A stretch of 64,000 bases of DNA from assembly GCA_963579025.1 (NCBI GenBank), contig CAUZFZ010000015.1, positions 29,108-93,107 on the forward strand, in the 5' to 3' direction. Positions 1 to 6,346 of this stretch are shown piece by piece. A program made the translations under genes and the position numbers. This stretch comes from CAUZFZ01 sp963579025 (lineage in GTDB: Bacteria; Planctomycetota; Planctomycetia; Planctomycetales; Planctomycetaceae). How positions within the stretch are numbered: position 1 is the stretch's first letter; each line of letters starts with the position of its first letter. Under the pieces are notes generated by a model. That model saw only the letters and a list, made by a program, of their open reading frames with translations. It did not search any database and was not told where the DNA came from.

Positions 1-447
1 CGGGTTGTGCATCAAACCGGGCCAGAAGGCGCAGAGGCGACGGCAACCGCATACGAGCGGCTGCACATCGAGCACATCGTGCAGCCGTTTTTTCCCGACC
101 TGGCCGAGGTGTACGGCCAGGCCAGTCTCTGCATCGGGCGCGCCGGAGCGACGACACTGACCGAACTTGCCGCGAGTGGCGTTCCGGCGATTCTGATCCC
201 GTATCCACATGCAGCCGACGATCATCAAACGGCCAACGCCCGCATCTTCGAGAACGCAGGGGCAGCGCTGGTTGAGGGAGCGCCCGATAGGTCTTCCAAA
301 CCGGTTGATCTCAGTCAATCCCTGCGGCAGCTGATGACGGACGACGTGCGGCTGGATGAAATGCGATCCGCCATGAGGTCGCTCGCTCGACCGGATGCGG
401 CGGCGGCGGTCGCGAATCTGCTGCCGGCGCCGGGACCGTCGTGTTGA
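1..447 (+). CDS. murG: MurG, C-terminal part (5' end outside window)
   Basis: This is the C-terminal half of the UDP-GlcNAc:undecaprenyl-pyrophosphoryl-MurNAc-pentapeptide GlcNAc transferase, which makes lipid II on the cytoplasmic face of the membrane. The frame is open from the first base, so the gene begins outside the window. The donor-binding region is clear: GRAGATTLTELAASGVPAIL followed by PYPHAADDHQTANA, the arrangement that holds UDP-GlcNAc in MurG and related GT28 enzymes. About 148 residues are present, against roughly 360 for the whole family. The stop is TGA at 445-447. The following 132 bases carry no gene and no clear terminator. Cell-wall synthesis genes may lie to the left. 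Confidence 0.9.
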   Translation, partial: RVVHQTGPEGAEATATAYERLHIEHIVQPFFPDLAEVYGQASLCIGRAGATTLTELAASGVPAILIPYPHAADDHQTANARIFENAGAALVEGAPDRSSKPVDLSQSLRQLMTDDVRLDEMRSAMRSLARPDAAAAVANLLPAPGPSC

Positions 448-579
448 AAACGTGTCACTTCTCTGTCAGCAGAAGCTTGTGGATTCAATGATCACGCCTC
501 GATAGCATCCCCGGACCTTGGCAGGCGGGGGCGAAACCGTCTTTTCGTTGGATCACGCGAAACCATGGACGACTGACTC

Positions 580-1383
580 ATGACGACTGCTGTCGAAGCT
601 CCGGAAACCGAACAGGAACTAGTCTCTACCGCGCAACGGGCGATCAGCAGTTGCAACTGGACGGTCGGTGAATGTGCCGCCCAGTGGACGCAACGATACG
701 CCAAAGACCGTACCGACGCCGACTTCGGATCGATGGTCGGGCTGAGTGGCGATCAGGTTTACCAGCGTCGCCGTGTGTGGGAGACATTCGACGATGTCCG
801 CGGCGGCTACACGCAGTTGAAGTGGTCGCATTATTACGTCGCCCTGACATGGAACGATTCGCCTGAGTGTCTTGCCTGGGCCGAAGAGAATCAGGCGACC
901 GTGGCCGAAATGAAGGCCTGGCGGCGAATGCAGCATGGCGAGGATCTCACCGTCGAAGCCGAAGCCGATCTCGACCGGGATTATTCGAATCCCGGTTACG
1001 GAGACGCGATCCTGCAGATCGTCCCCGAACATTTCGGTGAGGACGATGGATCACGCCCCACATCTGATTCCCTGGAGGAAAGTCAGGCCAGCGGAAACCG
1101 AATCGACGCCGTAACAGGTGGTGCTGGAGATACCGAAGCCGGATACGCTCCATTTCGCAAGGACGCCGGTAGCGCGCCGCGCGAGGAAGGTTCTGGTGAT
1201 TCACAGCCGGTCGGACTCAATCCCGAGCAGGCCATCAAGCGAGTCACTTCGGCCCTTGAGCGTTCGGCCCGGATGTTGACAGAATCGACTCTCGACGGAT
1301 TCGGCGACCTGCCAGAGAAACTGCAAATCCGATTCAAGACGGCTGTTGAGAACCTGAACGAGAAGATCACCGGAATCACATGA
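580..1383 (+). CDS. Hypothetical protein coupled to an HtrA-like protease
   Basis: This 267-residue protein is not recognised. Residues about 10-115 look helical and compact. They include DFGSMVGLSGDQVYQRRRVW and a tryptophan-rich stretch, LKWSHYYVALTW, which is reminiscent of small helical DNA-binding domains; that is an impression, not an assignment. Residues about 150-215 are acidic, Ser/Gly-rich and probably disordered. The C-terminal 45 residues are again helical. There is no signal peptide or membrane segment, so it is probably cytoplasmic. The stop overlaps the next start as ATGA at 1380-1383, so it is probably translated together with the protease gene. A regulatory or substrate role for the protease partner is inference only. 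Confidence 0.75.
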   Translation: MTTAVEAPETEQELVSTAQRAISSCNWTVGECAAQWTQRYAKDRTDADFGSMVGLSGDQVYQRRRVWETFDDVRGGYTQLKWSHYYVALTWNDSPECLAWAEENQATVAEMKAWRRMQHGEDLTVEAEADLDRDYSNPGYGDAILQIVPEHFGEDDGSRPTSDSLEESQASGNRIDAVTGGAGDTEAGYAPFRKDAGSAPREEGSGDSQPVGLNPEQAIKRVTSALERSARMLTESTLDGFGDLPEKLQIRFKTAVENLNEKITGIT

Positions 1384-2540
1384 TGTCGCGTCGTGCCAGC
1401 CCTCGCCCACTGTCTCCGGAGCCATCACCGAGTTTTCGCATCAACGCGTGGCTGATTGTGCTGCTGCTGGGCCTGACGGCGGTGATGGCTTATCGACAAG
1501 CCTTCTGGCACTCGTCGCTGTTCAATCCGAACGCGAAGCCGCGAACCGTGACTCCCCGCGGAGACCTTGCCGCCGACGAGACGGCGACGATCGAGCTTTT
1601 CAGTCAGGTCTCGCCGAGCGTTGTTCATATCACGTCTGTCGCCCAACTGCAGAATGTTTTCACGCTCGACGTCGAGACGCTGAAGGCTGGCACTGGCAGC
1701 GGATTTGTCTGGGATACTCGTGGCCACATCGTCACGAACCTGCACGTCATCGAAAATGCGCAGGCGGCGATGGTCACGTTGCACGACAACTCTCACCATT
1801 CAGCACGTCTGGTGGGGTTCGACAAGTCTCACGATCTGGCCGTGCTGAAGATCGATGCTCCCGCCGGAAAACTGGCACCGATCGCGGTGGGACAGTCTGC
1901 CCAACTGCAGGTTGGTCAGAAAGTATTCGTGATCGGCAGCCCGTTCGAGTTCGATCACACGCTCACGACGGGTGTCATCAGTGGACTTAACCGCCGCGTA
2001 CCAACCGGTTCGGACCGCAAGATTCACGGTGCGATTCAGACGGATGCCGCAATCAATCCCGGCAACTCCGGTGGACCACTTCTGGACAGCGCGGGTCGCT
2101 TGATTGGTGTTAACACGGCGATCTACAGCGAGTCCGGGGGATCAAACGGCATTGGATTCGCGATCCCCGTCGACGTGGTCAACGTCATCGTGCCGGACCT
2201 GATTCAGGACGGGCAGATCAGTCGAGCCTGGCTGGGCGTCGCCTTACGCGAAAACGTTGTCATCGGCCGCGTGCGACTGCAGGGAGTTCTGGTTGAACAG
2301 GTCATACCTGACGGCCCGGCCGACAAGGCAGGAATCCTGCCGATGCGTCGCGACGATGGGTTCGGGATCCTGCTGGGCGATCAGATAACTGCCATTAACA
2401 ATGAAAAGGTAGAAAGCGTCAGCGACCTGCTGGCGCTGGCGTCCAAATACCGAGCTGGCGACACAGTCGACGTGTCTATTATCCGCGCCGGAAAATCGAT
2501 CAGCCTCTCAGTCCGCCTTGAAGACCGTCCGGTCGAGTAG
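1380..2540 (+). CDS. Membrane-anchored HtrA/Deg-family serine protease with one PDZ domain
   Basis: This 386-residue trypsin-like protease has an N-terminal membrane anchor at about residues 22-38, followed by the protease and a single PDZ domain, the DegS-like layout. The catalytic triad is visible as H122 in TNLHVIENA, D152 in SHDLAVLKID and S230 in NPGNSGGPL. The PDZ domain covers about residues 285-380 and includes GDQITAINNEKVES. It should act in the periplasm on misfolded proteins or as a regulatory protease. Two ATGs stand in a row at the start. The first (1380) overlaps the upstream stop, so translational coupling is likely. Family membership is secure; the substrate is unknown. Confidence 0.93.
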   Translation: MMSRRASPRPLSPEPSPSFRINAWLIVLLLGLTAVMAYRQAFWHSSLFNPNAKPRTVTPRGDLAADETATIELFSQVSPSVVHITSVAQLQNVFTLDVETLKAGTGSGFVWDTRGHIVTNLHVIENAQAAMVTLHDNSHHSARLVGFDKSHDLAVLKIDAPAGKLAPIAVGQSAQLQVGQKVFVIGSPFEFDHTLTTGVISGLNRRVPTGSDRKIHGAIQTDAAINPGNSGGPLLDSAGRLIGVNTAIYSESGGSNGIGFAIPVDVVNVIVPDLIQDGQISRAWLGVALRENVVIGRVRLQGVLVEQVIPDGPADKAGILPMRRDDGFGILLGDQITAINNEKVESVSDLLALASKYRAGDTVDVSIIRAGKSISLSVRLEDRPVE

Positions 2541-2641
2541 GCTCGTTCATCCCAGGGGAATCAGGACTACGAGTCTCAAGACTCTGTGGTACGATGGACT
2601 CGACGTTCTGCCGCATAGGCCATCGAACTGAGAATTGCCCG

Positions 2642-2887
2642 ATGAACGATCTTCCTGAACTGCTTACGTCACTAAGCATCGCAGAATTGGAGGCTCTGGC
2701 TGAAAGCAAGCTGGCGCCCGCTGCGCAGCAACGACTCGATGAGCTTCTCACGCGAAACAGAGATAGCTCGCTGTTAGCGGATGAGATTGTGGAACTGGAC
2801 CGCCTCGTTGCTCACGTGGATCAGTTGACGATTATCAAGGCTCGCGCTCGCCACACGCTCGCTCAACAACAGCCTGAAGTTGTTTGA
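2642..2887 (+). CDS. Small hypothetical protein preceding an HNH nuclease
   Basis: This 81-residue acidic helical protein begins MNDLPELLTSLSIAELEALA. The frame is open further upstream (from 2594), but this ATG fits the start of the compact domain. It lacks a signal peptide and known catalytic motifs. Its helical Leu/Ala/Glu pattern suggests a protein-protein interaction module. Its stop overlaps the TTG start of the nuclease gene as TTGA at 2884-2887, so the two are one unit. Similar short acidic partners are seen upstream of stand-alone HNH proteins in cyanobacteria and planctomycetes. An antitoxin or specificity role is possible but unproven. Confidence 0.7.
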   Translation: MNDLPELLTSLSIAELEALAESKLAPAAQQRLDELLTRNRDSSLLADEIVELDRLVAHVDQLTIIKARARHTLAQQQPEVV

Positions 2888-3324
2888 CCGTGAGCGTCTA
2901 TATTCCAGTCGACCTGAGACGCAGGATTCGACAGCACTTTGGCGACTGTTGCGCTTACTGCCAAACGGCGGAAGAGTTGAGTGCCGCGATCTTCGAGATC
3001 GAACACATTGAGCCCAGTTCAAGTGGCGGCGCGACGTCCTTCGAGAATCTCTGCCTCGCCTGTCCCGCGTGCAATCGGTACAAGGCTGACCGTATCTCCG
3101 CACTGGATCCCAGGACGCAGAAGATCGTGCCACTGTATCGTCCTCACTCCGACTCCTGGTCGGATCATTTCTCGTGGACTGCCAACGATACCGAATTGGT
3201 CGGACTGTCGGCGACCGGGCGAGCCACAATCGTCGCTCTCCGAATGAACCGGTCGCAAATCGTCACCGTGCGAGGAATGTGGGTACGATTCGGACAACAC
3301 CCGCCAACGAACCGACTCAGTTGA
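2884..3324 (+). CDS. HNH endonuclease
   Basis: This 146-residue HNH-family nuclease has the zinc knuckles expected of the family: C23-x2-C26 and C60-x2-C63. Between them lie the catalytic EIEHIEP segment (H41) and N55 in TSFENLCLACPACNRYK. These are the hallmarks of a metal-dependent DNA-cutting fold. The start is TTG overlapping the upstream stop; a GTG two codons later (2890) is the alternative. It is followed convergently by the formate dehydrogenase gene only 21 bases away. It could be a homing-type, repair or toxin nuclease. The neighbouring small gene makes a two-gene cassette, but no restriction methylase is near. Confidence 0.88.
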   Translation: MTVSVYIPVDLRRRIRQHFGDCCAYCQTAEELSAAIFEIEHIEPSSSGGATSFENLCLACPACNRYKADRISALDPRTQKIVPLYRPHSDSWSDHFSWTANDTELVGLSATGRATIVALRMNRSQIVTVRGMWVRFGQHPPTNRLS

Positions 3325-3345
3325 TGCGTAATGACCCATCGCGGT

Positions 3346-6225
3346 CTATACCGTGGCCGGGACGTCCACTCGAACGGCGCAGAACTTGAACTCTGGTATC
3401 TTGCCGTAGGGGTCGAGTGCGTCGGTTGTCAGAACATTGGCGGCGGCTTCCCGGAAGTGGAACGGGATGAAGACGCAGCCTGACTCGATGCTGTCGTCGG
3501 AGCGAACGCGCAACTGGATCGTGCCGCGACGGCTGCTGACTGCAATCATCTCATCCGCAGGCAAATCCAGCCGCGAGAGATCGCCAGGGTTCATCGCCGC
3601 AAAGGCGTCCGGTGCGATGGAGTTCAGAACGTAACTGCGGCGTGTCATGCTGCCCGTGTGCCAGTGCTCCAGAACACGCCCGGTCGTGAGCACGAATGGG
3701 TATTCCTCGTCCGGTAGTTCGTCCGCTGGCTGATAGAGACACGGTACGAATCGGCCGCGACCGGATGCGGTGGGAAAGCCATCACCGAACAGAATCTGCG
3801 CGCCGTCGTCTGTCTCCGGATTAGCACACGGCCACAGTTTTCCGGTCGATCCGAGGTTGTCGTGTGTCAGTCCTTTGTAGTTCTTCGTGAGCGATGTGAA
3901 TTCATCGAAGACTTCGGCCGGCGACGCATAAGACATCGGCAGTCCGACTCGACCGGCGATCTCGCAGATCACCTGCCAGTCCGCGCGAGCCTCGCCGGGC
4001 GACTCAAGCACCGGACGTCCAACCTGCACGCGGCGGTCCGTGTTTGTGTACGTGCCGGATTTCTCGAAGTAGCTGCTGGCGGGCAGAATGACGTCCGCAA
4101 ACTCGGCGGTTTCTGTCAGAAAGATGTCCTGCACGACGAGGAAGTCGAGCGCCGACAGAGCCTTCCGCACCTTGTTGCTGTTCGGATCCGAAATGAACGG
4201 GTTCTCGCCCAGGATATACATTCCGCGGACCGTCCGATCGATCGCGCCGTGCATGATCTCGACAACAGTCAGTCCCGGATTGGGATCGAGCGTGCGACCC
4301 CAGGCGGCCTCGAATTTCTGCCGGATTACAGTGTCCGCGACTGACTGGTAATCCGGGAAGACCATCGGAATCAGCCCGGCGTCGCTGGCGCCCTGGACGT
4401 TGTTCTGGCCGCGCAGTGGGTGCAGTCCCGAGCCTGGCTTTCCGACATTGCCCGTCATCAGACACAGCGAAATCAGACAGCGTGCGTTGTCCGTCCCATG
4501 TGTGTGCTGCGAAATCCCCATCCCCCAGAAGACCAGCATCGATCCGCCACCGCCCGGCGGTGTGGCTTTTCCGATGGTCCTCGCAATGGCTCGAATTTCT
4601 TCAGCGGCCACACCACACACCCGCGAGGCTTCTTCCGGTGGAAACTCTTTGAGGACCAGGTCACGGACGTGCTCGAAGTTTTCTGTGTGCTGTGCGATGT
4701 ACGGCTCATCGACAAGCCCCTCGGTGATCAGCACATGCATCACGGCGTTGTAGAACGCAACGTCACTTCCCGGCTGAATCTGAGCGAAGTGAGTGGCAAA
4801 GTTCGCCAGTTCATTTCGCCGGACATCGACGACGATCAGGTCGGTTCCGTTCTTCGCAGCTTCCTTCATGAACGTCGCTGCCACCGGATGATTGGCCGGA
4901 GCGTTGCTGCCGGTGACCAGAGCAACGCTCGAACGAGCCACATCAGCGAAAACATTCGTCACCGCGCCGGACCCGATTGTCTCCATCAGCGCGGCGACGG
5001 ACGACGCATGACACAGCCGCGTGCAGTGGTCGACGTTGTTCGTTCCGAAACCAGCGCGTACCAGCTTCTGGAACAGATACGCCTCCTCGTTCGAACACTT
5101 GGCCGAGCCGAATCCCGCGAGTGCATTGCTGCCGAACTCGTCACGGATACCGCACAGTTTCTCACCAATCAGATCAAGAGCTTCGTCCCACGACGCTTCA
5201 CGAAACGCCGGCAGGACCTCGTCATAATCGACGATACCGCCTGCCCGTCGGCTGACCGAGTCTCGAACTTCGCCGGAGAGCGGACCTTTGGGATACGCGT
5301 TGTCGCGTCGGATCAACGGCGTGGTCAGCCGCTGCGGATGCATTGCATAGTCCCATCCGTACCGACCTTTGACACATAGCCGGCTGTGATTCACCGGGCT
5401 CTCGCGGCCCTCGGCCATCACGATGCGGTTTTCCTGCGAGTAAAACGTCACCGCGCAGCCGACGCCGCAGTAGGGGCACACACTGTCGACGGCCGTCAGA
5501 TCCTCTCGGGGCACCACCGGCAGCGAGATAGTCTTCTGAGTCAACGCCCCGGTCGGACACGACGCGACGCACTCACCGCACGCCACACATGTGCTGTCGC
5601 CCATCGGATTGTTGAGATCGAATGCGATCTGGGCGGTATGTCCCTTGCCGCTCCGACCGATGACTTCGTTTGACTGCAGATCGTCACACGCCCGCACACA
5701 TCGGTCGCACAGAATGCAGGCCGAATGGTCGACCGCAATGACCGGCGAACTGACGTCGGAAGGAAGATCTGAAGGCTGAAGGATGAAGGATGAAGGATGA
5801 ATTGAGGCGGCCTCTTCATCCTTCATCCTTCCGCCTTCATCCTTCCGAACCCTTCCGCCTTCATCCTTCAAATACCGTCGTCCGAGTGCTTCAAGTTCGC
5901 AGTCACCGGTCGACGTCTCTCGTGCGCACGGTGATTCGTGTTCGCTCAGCAGAAGTTCGGTGAGCATTCGTCGGTGTGACTCGACCTTCTCTGAATTTGT
6001 GTCGACGGCCATGCCGGACTGACATTCGCGCGTGCAGGATGCAGCCAGCACGCGGTCGCCCACATCGACAACACACATGCGGCAGACGCCAACCGGGTCC
6101 ATGCGATCGGAATGACACAACACGGGGATGTCGATGCTGGCGTCCCGAGCCGCCTGCCAGATCGTCGTGCCAGTCGGCACGGTCAACTCTCGTCCGTCGA
6201 TTGTCAGTGTGACGGAGTTGGTCAT
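3346..6225 (-). CDS. Formate dehydrogenase-type molybdopterin oxidoreductase, alpha subunit
   Basis: This 959-residue molybdoenzyme resembles the catalytic subunit of NAD-linked formate dehydrogenases. In order, it has a 2Fe-2S plant-type ferredoxin domain (C37, C48, C51, C64), a His/Cys-rich segment near C100/C109, and two 4Fe-4S clusters (C170, C173, C176, C180 and C213, C216, C219, C223). These are followed by the Fe4S4 site of the catalytic domain (C250, C253, C257, C284) and the bis-MGD domains. The molybdenum ligand is C405 in HCTRLCHASS, encoded TGT, so it is not a selenocysteine enzyme. The reaction would be formate oxidation to CO2. No electron-transfer beta/gamma subunit or fdhD lies in the window. 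Residues about 119-155 come from an inserted repeat in a linker. Confidence 0.9.
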   Translation of the reverse strand: MTNSVTLTIDGRELTVPTGTTIWQAARDASIDIPVLCHSDRMDPVGVCRMCVVDVGDRVLAASCTRECQSGMAVDTNSEKVESHRRMLTELLLSEHESPCARETSTGDCELEALGRRYLKDEGGRVRKDEGGRMKDEEAASIHPSSFILQPSDLPSDVSSPVIAVDHSACILCDRCVRACDDLQSNEVIGRSGKGHTAQIAFDLNNPMGDSTCVACGECVASCPTGALTQKTISLPVVPREDLTAVDSVCPYCGVGCAVTFYSQENRIVMAEGRESPVNHSRLCVKGRYGWDYAMHPQRLTTPLIRRDNAYPKGPLSGEVRDSVSRRAGGIVDYDEVLPAFREASWDEALDLIGEKLCGIRDEFGSNALAGFGSAKCSNEEAYLFQKLVRAGFGTNNVDHCTRLCHASSVAALMETIGSGAVTNVFADVARSSVALVTGSNAPANHPVAATFMKEAAKNGTDLIVVDVRRNELANFATHFAQIQPGSDVAFYNAVMHVLITEGLVDEPYIAQHTENFEHVRDLVLKEFPPEEASRVCGVAAEEIRAIARTIGKATPPGGGGSMLVFWGMGISQHTHGTDNARCLISLCLMTGNVGKPGSGLHPLRGQNNVQGASDAGLIPMVFPDYQSVADTVIRQKFEAAWGRTLDPNPGLTVVEIMHGAIDRTVRGMYILGENPFISDPNSNKVRKALSALDFLVVQDIFLTETAEFADVILPASSYFEKSGTYTNTDRRVQVGRPVLESPGEARADWQVICEIAGRVGLPMSYASPAEVFDEFTSLTKNYKGLTHDNLGSTGKLWPCANPETDDGAQILFGDGFPTASGRGRFVPCLYQPADELPDEEYPFVLTTGRVLEHWHTGSMTRRSYVLNSIAPDAFAAMNPGDLSRLDLPADEMIAVSSRRGTIQLRVRSDDSIESGCVFIPFHFREAAANVLTTDALDPYGKIPEFKFCAVRVDVPATV
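5771..5870. repeat. Palindromic GAAGGAT-type repeat inserted in frame in the formate dehydrogenase gene
   Basis: Copies of the heptamer GAAGGAT run on one strand and then, in the opposite orientation, on the other. The 16 bases at 5786-5801 are exactly complementary to 5815-5830, and the centre (5804-5814, GAGGC G GCCTC) is itself a palindrome. A further partly degenerate arm extends to 5870. The element encodes a low-complexity stretch rich in Lys-Asp-Glu-Gly-Gly followed by HPSSFILQPS. It sits between the 2Fe-2S domain and the first 4Fe-4S motif and keeps the frame open. It is probably a small non-autonomous mobile or slippage-amplified repeat tolerated in a variable linker. Confidence 0.85.
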
Positions 6226-6346
6226 TTGTCGTCTCTACACGGAGGCCGAAGAATCGCTGACCCGAAACAAGCGGACCGGTCACGCGACAACAGGGAACGA
6301 TAAGCCGTCGCCGCCTGCGGGGCTATCGCTTCCGGCACGATCGAGC

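Noticed and set aside
5008..5016. Selenocysteine at the catalytic site of the formate dehydrogenase
   Set aside because: The codon for residue 405 is TGT (Cys), not TGA, and no stop interrupts the frame.
5771..5870. Possible CRISPR array in the GAAGGAT repeats
   Set aside because: Repeats are 7-base units with no spacers, lie inside a coding frame and invert at the centre. There is no cas gene.
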